From: Lachnospiraceae bacterium
Lineage (GTDB): Bacteria; Bacillota; Clostridia; Lachnospirales; Lachnospiraceae
Length of the DNA stretch: 64,000 nucleotides
Direction: 5' to 3'
Assembly: GCA_902363665.1 (NCBI GenBank)
Contig: CABJAW010000003.1
Location: 259,973-323,972, forward strand
Each line of letters begins with the position of its first letter. Positions within the stretch are counted from its first letter, which is position 1. A model generated the notes under the pieces. That model had not been told where the DNA came from, searched no databases, and worked only from the letters and a program-made list of their open reading frames with translations. Both the position numbers and the translations under genes were made by a program. Shown here piece after piece: positions 1 through 9,254 of the stretch.

Positions 1-1072
1 AAAGCTGGCTGTCATACCGGTCGATCGTTGTCACACCGCTTAACTTGAAAAATGCCCCTTCCTTGATGATGCCTTTCAGCTCTTCTGCCTGCTCGTTCTT
101 CACAAACATTTTCACTGTAATGGTATCGGTAAAATCCGTGATATTAAAGATGAGCAGTGTCTTTGCGATACGAAGTTCCCGTGCTTCGAAAGAAAGCACC
201 TGACCGCGGATCGTCACGCCGCCGATTTCGCCGGTGATCTGCTCAATTTCCATCGGCTCGCCTTCGACATCGCGTCCGTAGATAACATCCGGATCGTCGG
301 ATTTTTTTTGTCCAAACCGGTCGCCTGAAAAAAAGGTGTTCCGCTTTTCGCCCATTTTTTTTCCGGCAGTTTCCTCCGCCTTTGGCTTCTGCGGCACCTC
401 CTTTGGCACAGTCGGTTTTTTTTCGGTGCTTTTTACTTCACCGGACGCTTCAGCGGCCTCCGTTTTCTGTCTGCTCTCTTCTCCCTTTGCAGCTGCATAC
501 TGTTTGGCGATTGCAGCGACCTCCTGCTCCAGCTCCAGGTCAGCATTTTTTCTCCGTCTGCTCACCGGCGGCTCCACCCGCTTTGTCGAGACGTGAAAAT
601 CCAGCCCGCACCGCTCACAGAAAACCTTCTCAAGAATTTCCAGAAGCTCCTGCTCCTTGCCATCTGCAATCACGGTATCCGGCACTTCAAGACAGAGCGT
701 ATCGGGCGCTGTAAAAATCTTTTTCGAATCATGCATCAGACTGTAGAGCAGCGCATTATAATTTTTCAGTTCCAGCAAAATGCTCGATTCATAGACCGGC
801 ATCAGATTCTGAGGCGTATACTGTTTCGACAGATGAAATTTTTCGATGATTTTCACCGTTATTTTTACATCAGAAAAAAGCTGGTCCATAATCGCCTGTT
901 CCAGCTCAAATATATGTTTTTTAAAAATCAGTTTTTCACTTTCCAGAAAAATCCGCATAAAATCCCGGTCACGGTTTAATGTGACCCGGTCTATGCGGGC
1001 AAATTCCAGAAGTCCTTTTAATTCATCCGACAGGTCAAGTGTCGGGAAAACTTCCATAAATGATTTTTGCAA
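1..1072 (-). CDS. polC: DNA polymerase III PolC, N-terminal part (runs off the window)
   Basis: This is the first ~357 codons of the Gram-positive replicative polymerase PolC; the exonuclease, PHP and polymerase domains lie beyond base 1. Visible parts are the N-terminal domain (SDVKITVKIIEKF, then LSKQYTPQNL), a charged Glu/Lys/Ala-rich linker (about residues 180-250), and the start of the OB-fold (GRDVEGEPMEIEQITGE, then FNITDFTDTITVKMF). The frame is open from the start to the window edge. I chose a TTG start because AGGAG lies 9 bases upstream of it; an ATG 15 bases further in (1057) lies too far from that site. The Shine-Dalgarno site sits beside the ispG stop codon, which suggests translational coupling. 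It is the last visible gene of the pheA-to-polC run. Identity is firm; only the start codon is uncertain. Confidence 0.93.
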   Translation of the reverse strand, partial: MQKSFMEVFPTLDLSDELKGLLEFARIDRVTLNRDRDFMRIFLESEKLIFKKHIFELEQAIMDQLFSDVKITVKIIEKFHLSKQYTPQNLMPVYESSILLELKNYNALLYSLMHDSKKIFTAPDTLCLEVPDTVIADGKEQELLEILEKVFCERCGLDFHVSTKRVEPPVSRRRKNADLELEQEVAAIAKQYAAAKGEESRQKTEAAEASGEVKSTEKKPTVPKEVPQKPKAEETAGKKMGEKRNTFFSGDRFGQKKSDDPDVIYGRDVEGEPMEIEQITGEIGGVTIRGQVLSFEARELRIAKTLLIFNITDFTDTITVKMFVKNEQAEELKGIIKEGAFFKLSGVTTIDRYDSQL

Positions 1073-1084
1073 TAAAATCGACTC

Positions 1085-2152
1085 CTATGACTCCTGTTTC
1101 TTCTCCCAGTTCAAAAGTTCTTCACGGAGCACCGAAAGAAGCTGATCTTCCGGCATCTTGCGGATGACCTCCCCCTTTTTGATCAGCAGTCCTTCCCCTT
1201 TGCCTCCGGCGATCCCGATATCTGCCTCTTTGGCTTCTCCCGGTCCGTTAACCACACAGCCCATGACGGCTACTTTCAGATCGAGCGGAATATCTTCTAC
1301 CATGTTCTGCACCTGGTTTGCCAGTCCGATCAGATCGATCTGTGTCCGTCCGCAGGTTGGACAGGATACTACTTCAATCCCGCCTTTTCGAAGACCAAGC
1401 GTCCGCAGGATCATTTTCGCAGATTTTACTTCCTCAAGCGGATCACCAGTCAGAGAGACGCGAATCGTATCGCCGATTCCCTGATACAGAATGATTCCAA
1501 GTCCGATCGCTGATTTGATATTGCCGGAATAAAGCGTTCCGGCTTCTGTGATACCGACGTGAAGCGGATGATCGGTCTTCTGCACAAGTGCTTCATGTGC
1601 TTTTGCGCACATCATTACGTCCGAAGACTTGATGCTGATGACCAGATTGTCATACCCCATATCCTCGATCACGGCACACTGGCGCAGCGCACTCTCTGCA
1701 AGTCCTTCTGCGGTCACACCATGATCGCGCTCCACGATCTCTTTTTCCAGAGAACCGCTGTTGACCCCGACCCGGATCGGGATCTGCCGTTCCTTTGCCA
1801 CATCCACGACGGCACGCACACGCTCCGTACTGCCGATATTTCCCGGATTGATCCGGATCTTGTCCGCTCCCGCTTCCATCGCAGCGATCGCCAGACGATA
1901 ATCAAAATGAATATCCGCCACAAGCGGAATTGTGATCTGTTTTTTGATCTCCGAAAGTGCGTGTGCCGCTTCCATCGTCGGCACCGCACAGCGGATGATG
2001 TCGCATCCCGCTGCAGCAAGACGGTTAATCTGGTTTACCGTTGCCTCGACATCTTCTGTTTTTGTATTTGTCATGGACTGGATCAGCACCGGATTCCCTC
2101 CGCCGATCACTCGATTCCCGATTTTTACTGTTTTTGTATGGTCACGATACAT
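1085..2152 (-). CDS. ispG: 4-hydroxy-3-methylbut-2-en-1-yl diphosphate synthase (flavodoxin/ferredoxin)
   Basis: IspG (GcpE) makes HMBPP from MEcPP, the penultimate step of the MEP isoprenoid pathway, using a [4Fe-4S] cluster. The N-terminus (TKTVKIGNRVIGGGNPVLIQ) starts the TIM-barrel domain. The C-terminal domain carries the cluster cysteines in SCPTCGRTQ and VMGCVVNGPGE. Starting at the ATG at 2152 gives 355 residues, the usual length, and places AGGAGG (2161-2166) 8 bases upstream. The longer open frame upstream to 2305 overlaps the end of ppk and has no family match. It lies between ppk and polC; ispG next to polC is a common order in Firmicutes. Confidence 0.96.
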   Translation of the reverse strand: MYRDHTKTVKIGNRVIGGGNPVLIQSMTNTKTEDVEATVNQINRLAAAGCDIIRCAVPTMEAAHALSEIKKQITIPLVADIHFDYRLAIAAMEAGADKIRINPGNIGSTERVRAVVDVAKERQIPIRVGVNSGSLEKEIVERDHGVTAEGLAESALRQCAVIEDMGYDNLVISIKSSDVMMCAKAHEALVQKTDHPLHVGITEAGTLYSGNIKSAIGLGIILYQGIGDTIRVSLTGDPLEEVKSAKMILRTLGLRKGGIEVVSCPTCGRTQIDLIGLANQVQNMVEDIPLDLKVAVMGCVVNGPGEAKEADIGIAGGKGEGLLIKKGEVIRKMPEDQLLSVLREELLNWEKKQES

Positions 2153-2204
2153 AATATCATCCTCCTGCTGTGGCTCCTGACGGCATGGAACCATCTGCTT
2201 CTTT

Positions 2205-4343
2205 TTACTCTTCTGATTCAAGCGGAATAAATACCCGGCTTGAAACAGTCTCTGCCTGTGTTTTTGCCGCAACGATTGCCTCCTCGCAGAACGTTTCCTG
2301 TGCATTTACCAGCACTTTTCCACGCTTGTCGATCTTCTCGTAGACGCCGGACGGCTGCAGGATGTGCGCTTTTACATTGTCATCCAGCTGGACCTGCAGG
2401 ATATGGCGCACCTTTTCCCGAAGCACGGGATCTTCCACCGGGAACATGATCTCCACACGTTTGTCCAGGTTACGCGGCATCCAGTCCGCACTGCCCATAT
2501 AGAACTCCTCATTTCCACCGTTGCGGAAATAAAAAATCCGGGCATGCTCCAGGAAATTTCCGACAATGGAACGCACATGGATCGTCTCACTGACACCCGG
2601 GATACCGGTCTTTAAGCAGCAGATGCCGCGGATTATAAGGTCGATCTCCACCCCTGCTGCGGATGCTTCATACAGTGCAGCGATGATTTCCTTATCGCAC
2701 AGGGAATTCATCTTTGCAACGATCCGTGCCGGCTCATGGTTTCTGGCATGCTCCGTTTCCCGGCGGATCAGACGCATAAACGTGTCGCGCAGCCACAGTG
2801 GTGCAAGCACAAGGCGATTCCAGTTTTTCGGCTCAGAATAGCCGGAAAGCATATTAAATACGGCGGTCGCATCCTCTCCGATCGGTTCAGAACACGTCAA
2901 AATGCCACAGTCCGTGTACAGCTTTGCCGTAGAATCGTTGTAATTTCCGGTGCCGAGATGGACATAGCGGCGAATGCCATCCTCCTCTCTTCGCACGACA
3001 AGCGTAATCTTGCTGTGTGTTTTCAGTCCAAGCAGACCGTAAATAACGTGACAGCCTGCCTTTTCCAGCATTTTTGCCCAGATAATATTGTTTTCCTCAT
3101 CAAAGCGTGCTTTCAGCTCGACCAGCACCGAAACCTGTTTTCCATTTTCCGCCGCCTGTGCAAGCGCTGCAACGATCGGTGAATGGCCGCTGACGCGGTA
3201 CAGCGTCTGTTTGATCGCCAGCACATCCGGATCGACTGCCGCCTGCTTTACAAACTGAACAACCGGATCAAACGTCATGTATGGATGATGCAGAAGAATA
3301 TCTCCGCGGCGGATCTGTGTGAAAATATCCTCCTCGTCGTTCATACCCGGCACCGGCTGCGGCTGATACGGCTTGTAACGGTGCTCATCCATGCCTTCCA
3401 TTCCGTACAGCTTCATCAGGAACGTCAGATCCAGCGGCCCGTTGATCCGGTAAATATCGTCTTCTTTTACATCAAATTCCTGCTTCAGGATCTTGAGCAG
3501 CTTCGGATCCATCTTATCCTCGATCTCCAGGCGGATGACCTCGCCCCACTGGCGCTTTTTCAGCTGCTTCTGGATTTCCTTTAACAGATCTGCCGCATCT
3601 TCCTCATCAATCGGAAGGTCTGCGTTCCGCATGATCCGGTATGGATGTGCACAGACCACATCGTAATTGAGAAACAGTCTGGAAATATTGCGCTCGATCA
3701 CTTCTTCCAGCAAAATGACACATTTCTGGCCATCCTCGCCGTCCGGCAGACGGATAATCCGCGGAAGCACTGAAGGAACCTGAACCGTTGCAAATTCCAC
3801 CTGATCCTTTTCCTGTTCTTTTTCGGCCTTTTTTGAGATCAGGGCACCGATATTCAGGGTCTTGTTCCGGATCAGCGGAAACGGTCTGGACGAATCCATT
3901 GCCATCGGCGTCAGCACCGGGTAAACATTCTCTTCGAAGTAGCGGTCTGCCGCCTCTGCCTGTGCGGGTGTGAGTTGCTCATGCTCCGTGACGACCTCCA
4001 CCTTGTTCTGCTTGAGCACCGGAAGCAGCGAACGGTTGTAGGTCGTATACTGGAGATGTACCAGTTCATGTGCTTTCTTTGCAATCTTTTCCAGCTGCTG
4101 GGACGGTGTAAGCCCGGCAATGTCTTTTTTGTTGTATTTTGCATGAACCATGTCCTTCAAAGAAGCGACACGGATCATAAAAAATTCATCCAGATTAGAT
4201 GAAGTAATACTCAGAAATTTCAGCCGTTCCAGAAACGGAAGTGATTTGTCTCTTGCCTCATACAGTACGCGGCTGTTGAAATCAAGCCAGCTCAACTCAC
4301 GGTTGGTATAATATTCCGGTTTTTCAAAATCTGCAACTGCCAT
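2205..4343 (-). CDS. ppk: Polyphosphate kinase PPK1
   Basis: PPK1 reversibly transfers the gamma-phosphate of ATP to inorganic polyphosphate. The 712-residue length is typical. The N-terminal domain begins YYTNRELSWLDFNSRVL. The catalytic core carries the autophosphorylated-histidine motif HLGTGNYND and the second conserved site GLKTHSKITLVVRR. A phospholipase-D-like C-terminal domain includes the end MGSADWMPRNLDKRVE. AAGGGGG precedes the ATG by a normal distance. The gene starts 12 bases after the ppx stop, so synthesis and breakdown of polyphosphate are co-transcribed. Identity is secure. Confidence 0.97.
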   Translation of the reverse strand: MAVADFEKPEYYTNRELSWLDFNSRVLYEARDKSLPFLERLKFLSITSSNLDEFFMIRVASLKDMVHAKYNKKDIAGLTPSQQLEKIAKKAHELVHLQYTTYNRSLLPVLKQNKVEVVTEHEQLTPAQAEAADRYFEENVYPVLTPMAMDSSRPFPLIRNKTLNIGALISKKAEKEQEKDQVEFATVQVPSVLPRIIRLPDGEDGQKCVILLEEVIERNISRLFLNYDVVCAHPYRIMRNADLPIDEEDAADLLKEIQKQLKKRQWGEVIRLEIEDKMDPKLLKILKQEFDVKEDDIYRINGPLDLTFLMKLYGMEGMDEHRYKPYQPQPVPGMNDEEDIFTQIRRGDILLHHPYMTFDPVVQFVKQAAVDPDVLAIKQTLYRVSGHSPIVAALAQAAENGKQVSVLVELKARFDEENNIIWAKMLEKAGCHVIYGLLGLKTHSKITLVVRREEDGIRRYVHLGTGNYNDSTAKLYTDCGILTCSEPIGEDATAVFNMLSGYSEPKNWNRLVLAPLWLRDTFMRLIRRETEHARNHEPARIVAKMNSLCDKEIIAALYEASAAGVEIDLIIRGICCLKTGIPGVSETIHVRSIVGNFLEHARIFYFRNGGNEEFYMGSADWMPRNLDKRVEIMFPVEDPVLREKVRHILQVQLDDNVKAHILQPSGVYEKIDKRGKVLVNAQETFCEEAIVAAKTQAETVSSRVFIPLESEE

Positions 4344-4355
4344 GATACGTCCCCC

Positions 4356-5900
4356 TTAATATCCCTTTTTCTGCCGGATTACCGGATGCACATTGAATAC
4401 TTCCTCGAAAAATTCCGTTTTTTCCTGGAAGGAACCGATTTCCAGGGAAAGATCCTCCTGCGAAGCTACCGTCACACGCAGCTCATGATCTTTGAGCGTT
4501 ACGGTCACATCCTTACATTTCTGCCGGTGTGTGCGGTCCATCGCATTTACGATCCGCAGGATCGCCGTCATCTTCGCAATAATCAGATATTCTTCCTTGG
4601 AGAGATCCGCTTTCTCTGCCAGCTCCGTATAGTAAACAAACGGACTTGTATTAAACTTGACGGTATAGGCGATCATCTCACGCTCCGAATGAGACAGCCC
4701 GATGATCTCGGTCGCCATGATAATATTAAAAGCACAGTCAGAAACATCCTCCAGGCTGATGAACTTGCCGCAGTTGTGCAGGATCACGGAAATCTGCAAA
4801 AGCAGCCGCTCCCGGTTTCCCATGCCGTGCACCTTTTTCATCTTGTCGAACACGGCAAGTGCGATACTCTCCAGATTTTTCACGTGTGATTGACTGCACT
4901 TGTAACGCTTGGAAATGCTGCGTGCCGCCGCAATGATATCTTCCTCAAAATTATGGCCGTTCTGAATGTAGCCATGCTTAACGCCATACTCATAGGCGAG
5001 ACCATCCCCCATGTTGAAGCCCGGCAGCCATACGGTGTCCACACCAAAATTCTCCATCAGAGTCTGACAGAATAAAACGGAGGTCGCCAGCTCATCGCAG
5101 CCGTCCTGCGGAATCTGAAACAGATCCGCGATTTCCTCTGGCTTTTTGCCGCTGATCTTTCTGTATACTTTTTCAAATTCACTCTTTTCCATCGCGCTGA
5201 TCTTCTTTTTTCCCTTTTCCGTCGGCTTCAGGATTTCCAACAGATTTCCGCCGACCACGATCAGATTCTTGATCTGACGGTCTTTCTGGTAAAGCTTGTT
5301 AAACCCGGAAAGTTCATGCTCCAGAACTTCTTTTACCATGTGTTCAAAATGGCTGCTGTTTTTTTCCAGAGGGGTGAGACGTTCGCGGATCGTGATACTG
5401 CCGACGCGGATATTCTGCGTTGTAATCAGCTTATCTTTGTCAAACAGGGAAATCTGCATACTGCTTCCCCCGATGTCAACAATCGCCGCCGGATTCTGGA
5501 TGATCGACTCAAACTCATCTGTCACGGAAGCGATCGACTGATAGTCCACAAACCGCTGCTCTGAATTGCTGAGCACATCAATGGAAAGTCCCGTCTGCTT
5601 TTCAATGTAATCCCGCATGATCAGCATATTTCGTGATTCACGGAATGCGCTGGTTGCACAGGCGCGGTACTCTGTCACCCGGTAACCGTTCATGATCCGT
5701 TTAAAGTCACGCAGGACTGCGCAGAGTTCCTCCACGTTCTTGCTGCTGATCCGACCGGTTGTATAGGCATCCAGCCCAAGATTCAACCGCGTTGCCACCC
5801 AGTCAATCTCTTTCATTGATTTTCTTGACGTATACTCGAAAATCTTCATTTCTGTCACAGCTGATCCAATGCTGATCGCTGCAAACGTCTTCACTGCCAT
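4356..5900 (-). CDS. ppx: Ppx/GppA family exopolyphosphatase with C-terminal HD-like domain
   Basis: The 514-residue protein has the ASKHA phosphatase fold of exopolyphosphatase/pppGpp phosphatase. It contains RACATSAFRES near residue 80, the phosphate-binding loop IVDIGGSSMQIS near residue 140 and VVGGNLLE near residue 240. An HD-like helical domain occupies the C-terminal third (QSHVKNLESIALAVF, then ILHNCGKFIS). The loop reads DIGGSS rather than the usual DIGGGS, and the HD pair reads His-Asn, so metal binding in the HD part may be altered. AGGAGG lies just before the ATG at 5900; the longer upstream frame overlaps the DUF815 gene. Pairing with ppk points to polyphosphate turnover; pppGpp hydrolysis is an alternative. 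Confidence 0.9.
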   Translation of the reverse strand: MAVKTFAAISIGSAVTEMKIFEYTSRKSMKEIDWVATRLNLGLDAYTTGRISSKNVEELCAVLRDFKRIMNGYRVTEYRACATSAFRESRNMLIMRDYIEKQTGLSIDVLSNSEQRFVDYQSIASVTDEFESIIQNPAAIVDIGGSSMQISLFDKDKLITTQNIRVGSITIRERLTPLEKNSSHFEHMVKEVLEHELSGFNKLYQKDRQIKNLIVVGGNLLEILKPTEKGKKKISAMEKSEFEKVYRKISGKKPEEIADLFQIPQDGCDELATSVLFCQTLMENFGVDTVWLPGFNMGDGLAYEYGVKHGYIQNGHNFEEDIIAAARSISKRYKCSQSHVKNLESIALAVFDKMKKVHGMGNRERLLLQISVILHNCGKFISLEDVSDCAFNIIMATEIIGLSHSEREMIAYTVKFNTSPFVYYTELAEKADLSKEEYLIIAKMTAILRIVNAMDRTHRQKCKDVTVTLKDHELRVTVASQEDLSLEIGSFQEKTEFFEEVFNVHPVIRQKKGY

Positions 5901-5925
5901 AAAGGCCTCCTTTTTTTGCTGATAC

Positions 5926-7224
5926 TCACTCGCCTTTTTGCTGTCCGAGGAGATAATCGATGAACTGCTGCGCTGTTCTTCCGGAAAGTCCGCCATGGCT
6001 GAGTTCCCACTTATTTGCTTCTAAGAGCAGCGTCTCTTCCGGCATCTCAATGCCGTTTCGGCTCGCCAGAGAACGGACAATTTCCTGAAACTGCTTTTTA
6101 TCCGGCGAACCGAAGTAGATCGTGACACCAAACCTGGATACAAGGGAAAGCTTTTCCTGAATCGTATCGTTGGAGTGGAGATCGCCGTATGCCTCCTCGT
6201 TGTCGCGAAACGTTTCTTTGATCAGATGCCTGCGGTTCGAGGTGGCATAGATCAGAATATTTTCCGGCTTCTTTTCCAGTCCGCCCTCAATGACTGCCTT
6301 CAGGTACTTGTATTCGATCTCAAATTCCTCAAAGGAAAGATCGTCCATATAAATGATGAATTTGTAATTCCGGTTCTTGATCTGCGCAATCACCTCGTTC
6401 AGATCCTGGAACTGATGCTTGTAAATCTCAATGATCCGAAGCCCCTGATCATAGTAACGGTTCAGGATCGCCTTGATGCTTGAGGATTTTCCGGTACCCG
6501 CATCGCCGAACAGAAGGCAGTTGTTCGCCCTTCGCCCCTGTACGAACGCTTCCGTGTTATCGATCAGCTTCTGCTTTGCGATCTCATATCCAACAAGGTC
6601 TTCCAGATTGACATGCCGGATATTCGTGATCGGTTCGATCCGCACGCCGCTCTCATCATGTGCCACCCGGAATGCCTTATGCAGTCCAAGCGTACCAACG
6701 CCAAATTCCCGGTAAAATTCCACCATGCTTTCCGTGAATCCTTCCAGTGTATCTGCAGCGGCAAGCTCTTTGCTCAGCGAGCAGATCCGGTCACGGATGC
6801 GGTGATTAAACAGCTTTCCTGAAGTCTCCTCCCGTCTGTAGCGAAGCAGTTCCTCAAAAAATCCGGCCTGCAGTGTACGCTCCAGGTCTGTGAAATCGTA
6901 AGCGAACAGTTCACGGAAAATTGCAAAGTCGTGACGTGCCAGATTTAAAAGACTGCAGTCGGAAATACCACGGATCTCACAGGCGGTGCTGAAACTGTTT
7001 TCATTGTTGACGAGCAGAAACGTCAGATAAGTCTGCCACAGATTTTGTTCAAATCCATACTGCGCTGCAAGCTCGATCAGCTCATGCATACAGGAGAAAA
7101 AACGCTCCCTCACTTCTTCGGTGCATTCTTTTTGATTAAAATGCTCCATGATCCACGTCATATCTTCCAGTACTTTTCCATTTTCAAAATTGCGATATAA
7201 AATTAATTCTCTGATGTCTGTCAT
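5926..7224 (-). CDS. DUF815-family AAA+ ATP-binding protein
   Basis: The ~432-residue protein has a helical N-terminal half and a C-terminal AAA+ ATPase typical of DUF815. The Walker A motif is LLFGDAGTGKSSSIKA, Walker B is KFIIYMDDLSFEE, a sensor-like segment is ENILIYATSNRRHLIKE, and VSRFGVTIYFGSPDKKQF follows. The biological role of the family is not established. The ATG at 7224 is preferred; a TTG two codons upstream (7230) is also possible, with an imperfect AGGACAG site before them. It sits 17 bases after pheA and 25 bases before ppx, so it is likely co-transcribed with both. Fold is firm, function unknown. Confidence 0.85.
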   Translation of the reverse strand: MTDIRELILYRNFENGKVLEDMTWIMEHFNQKECTEEVRERFFSCMHELIELAAQYGFEQNLWQTYLTFLLVNNENSFSTACEIRGISDCSLLNLARHDFAIFRELFAYDFTDLERTLQAGFFEELLRYRREETSGKLFNHRIRDRICSLSKELAAADTLEGFTESMVEFYREFGVGTLGLHKAFRVAHDESGVRIEPITNIRHVNLEDLVGYEIAKQKLIDNTEAFVQGRRANNCLLFGDAGTGKSSSIKAILNRYYDQGLRIIEIYKHQFQDLNEVIAQIKNRNYKFIIYMDDLSFEEFEIEYKYLKAVIEGGLEKKPENILIYATSNRRHLIKETFRDNEEAYGDLHSNDTIQEKLSLVSRFGVTIYFGSPDKKQFQEIVRSLASRNGIEMPEETLLLEANKWELSHGGLSGRTAQQFIDYLLGQQKGE

Positions 7225-7241
7225 AATCAATCTGTCCTGCC

Positions 7242-8372
7242 TTAGTAATTTCCAAGAATTTTCATATTGATTGCTTCTTCACGAATGCCGCGGAGTGCAT
7301 TTTTCACTGCACTGTCATTTAAGTTGCCCTCAAAATCGACAAAAAAACGGTATTCCCAGTTTCTTCCGTAAATCGGGCGGGACTCTACTTTATTCATATT
7401 GAGGCCGTTGTAAATGATATGTGACAGCACGTTGTAAAGAGAACCGCTCGAATGCGGCGTCTCAAAACAGATACTGATCTTCGTCGCGTCTTTTCGGAAG
7501 ATCCGCTGATTGGTCACCACGATAAACCGTGTCGAATTTTTTTCGTTATAATAAATATGCTCTTCCAGTACGTCAAGCCCGAATACCTGCGCAGCAAATT
7601 TGCTTGCAACTGCCGCCTGTGTCTTATCACTCTCCTCAGCAATCTTCTTTGCTGCCAGCGCCGTATTGTCATACGGAACCTTGCGCCACTCTGGATGGCG
7701 GTCCAGATATTCCTCGCACTGTGCCAGGGCCTGGGAATGGGAATAGACAGTCTTAATGTCCGAAAGCTTCGCCCCCGGTAGGCCAAGCAGCGCATGCTGA
7801 CATTTCACGATCTGCTCTCCGACAATATAATTTTCGAAATTTACAAGCAGGTCATAATTGTCTGCCACGATCCCGGCAGAAGAATTTTCAATCGGAAGCA
7901 CCGCATAATCTGCGGCACCCTCTGCGATCGCCTCCATCGCATCGCGGAATGAACGGACATGGAAACAATTCACATCGTCCCCAAAATAAGCACGCATGGC
8001 CGCATGGCTGTAAGCGCCCTCCACCCCCTGGTAAACGACACGGATATTTGTGCGGTCAATGTCATCCACCGCAATGAACGGCAGACGGCCGGAGGCTCCG
8101 TTTTGCGCAAGCAGCTGGTACTGCAGCTTCCGGCTCATGGACATGATCTGCTGAAACAGTTCCTCCACGCCGTGGCGGTTAAAATCATTGTGTGCCATCG
8201 CTTTCAAAGATGCGAGCTTTGCCTGCTCCCGCTCTTTGTCAAACACTTTTTTCCCAATAGAAATTTTATACTTTGCAACGTCTGCACTGATCTGCATCCG
8301 CTGCTCAAACAATTCTACGATCTGTTTATCTACTGCGTCGATCTGCTCACGCAGCTGTGTCAAATTTTTCAT
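7242..8372 (-). CDS. pheA: Bifunctional chorismate mutase / prephenate dehydratase
   Basis: This P-protein converts chorismate to prephenate and then to phenylpyruvate for phenylalanine synthesis. Residues 1-85 form an AroQ-type chorismate mutase (LREQIDAVDKQIVELFEQR). Residues ~110-285 form the prephenate dehydratase, with YQGVEGAYSHAA, the catalytic-region motif NSTRFIVV and PIENSSAGIV. Residues ~290-376 form the regulatory ACT domain, with the phenylalanine-binding motif KVESRPI. The ACT motif implies feedback inhibition by phenylalanine. GAGGAG lies 6 bases before the ATG. It heads the minus-strand run leading to polC. tyrA and aroA are in a separate plus-strand operon at 20-23 kb. Confidence 0.96.
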   Translation of the reverse strand: MKNLTQLREQIDAVDKQIVELFEQRMQISADVAKYKISIGKKVFDKEREQAKLASLKAMAHNDFNRHGVEELFQQIMSMSRKLQYQLLAQNGASGRLPFIAVDDIDRTNIRVVYQGVEGAYSHAAMRAYFGDDVNCFHVRSFRDAMEAIAEGAADYAVLPIENSSAGIVADNYDLLVNFENYIVGEQIVKCQHALLGLPGAKLSDIKTVYSHSQALAQCEEYLDRHPEWRKVPYDNTALAAKKIAEESDKTQAAVASKFAAQVFGLDVLEEHIYYNEKNSTRFIVVTNQRIFRKDATKISICFETPHSSGSLYNVLSHIIYNGLNMNKVESRPIYGRNWEYRFFVDFEGNLNDSAVKNALRGIREEAINMKILGNY

Positions 8373-8754
8373 CTGTAACTCCTCATTGTTTTATTTCTGC
8401 CGGATTATGCCATACCAGGATCTGGTCTCTGCAGGTCACCTCATAGTTCTACAGATATTTTATGTCATCGACTTCCGCCAAAAATTCCCCGGCATTTTTA
8501 TTCTACCATACTTTCTCTCAGGAAAACACCGTAAATTTCATAGATTTTTCGCTTCTTTTCCCCATAAAGCGATCCTGTGTAAACTTCTGCAAACCAACGT
8601 AAAACAGACGTAAACTCTGATAAAATCAGCGTAACACAAGACAATTTCCGGTAATCAGCTTCAAAGACGCGGTCGTCCCCAGGACTTCCCTCTGCATAAC
8701 CTCTGTCAAATTGGTCAATACTGAAAGCAGAAACGTGTGGCTGGAGGATGTATG
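8373..8754. other. Intergenic region between divergent pheA and the CmpB-like gene
   Basis: About 380 bases separate two divergent genes and should hold both promoters. I see no conserved reading frame and none of the T-box landmarks that sometimes precede aromatic amino-acid genes. No strong -35/-10 pair stood out on either strand. Short open frames here are not supported by codon character or ribosome binding sites. Confidence 0.5.
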
Positions 8755-9144
8755 ATGAAATCGAACTTTATTAAATGCGGCATGATCGGATGGTGCCTCG
8801 AGGTGGCGTGGACCGGGCTTGGATCGCTTCTGCGCCATGATCCGAAGCTGACCGGTGTCTCATCCCTGACCATGTTTCCTATCTATGGCATGGCCGCCCT
8901 CGTTGCCCCGGCGTACCGCTATCTGCGAAAATACCGGTTCTACATCCGCGGGCTCATCTATATGACCGGTATTTTTACGGTGGAATACGTCACTGGCCGT
9001 ATCCTGCAGCGGTATCATTGCTGTCCATGGAATTACAGCAGTGCACCTCTGCAGATTAACGGTGTGATCCGCCTTGACTATGCACCTTTATGGTTTTTGA
9101 CCGGACTTTTCTATGAAAAAATAATCGCATCGCCCAAAGAATGA
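8755..9144 (+). CDS. Small CmpB-like (putative ABC-transporter type IV) membrane protein
   Basis: The 129-residue hydrophobic protein resembles the ABC_trans_CmpB domain family. It has several predicted membrane helices and the pattern MFPIYGMAALVAP, then FTVEYVTGRIL, CCPWNYSSAPLQINGVIRLDY. The PWNYS-x4-INGxIRL block is the recognisable family signature. Function is unproven; members may be membrane partners of transporters or enzymes. The ATG at 8755 sits 7 bases after GGAGG (8743-8747). The ATG at 8752 is only 4 bases away, and an upstream GTG would put the site inside the gene. It is monocistronic and followed by a terminator. Confidence 0.75.
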   Translation: MKSNFIKCGMIGWCLEVAWTGLGSLLRHDPKLTGVSSLTMFPIYGMAALVAPAYRYLRKYRFYIRGLIYMTGIFTVEYVTGRILQRYHCCPWNYSSAPLQINGVIRLDYAPLWFLTGLFYEKIIASPKE

Positions 9145-9162
9145 AACGGCCCCACATCGTCA

Positions 9163-9216
9163 AAGACGCCGTCCCGTGCTTCACGCGTGTGAAGTTCGGT
9201 ACGGCGTCTTATTTTT
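9163..9216 (+). terminator. Rho-independent terminator after the CmpB-like gene
   Basis: AAGACGCCGT (9163-9172) pairs perfectly with ACGGCGTCTT (9201-9210), enclosing a smaller CACGCGTG-like hairpin. ATTTTTG follows on the plus strand. It ends the plus-strand transcript before the convergent HPr-like gene. Confidence 0.85.
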
Positions 9217-9254
9217 GTCCGCTTTCGTATGAATCTGCCATATCTGCCCGTCTC

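Noticed and set aside
8373..8754. Possible T-box leader upstream of pheA
   Set aside because: No T-box sequence or specifier/antiterminator pattern could be found by eye.
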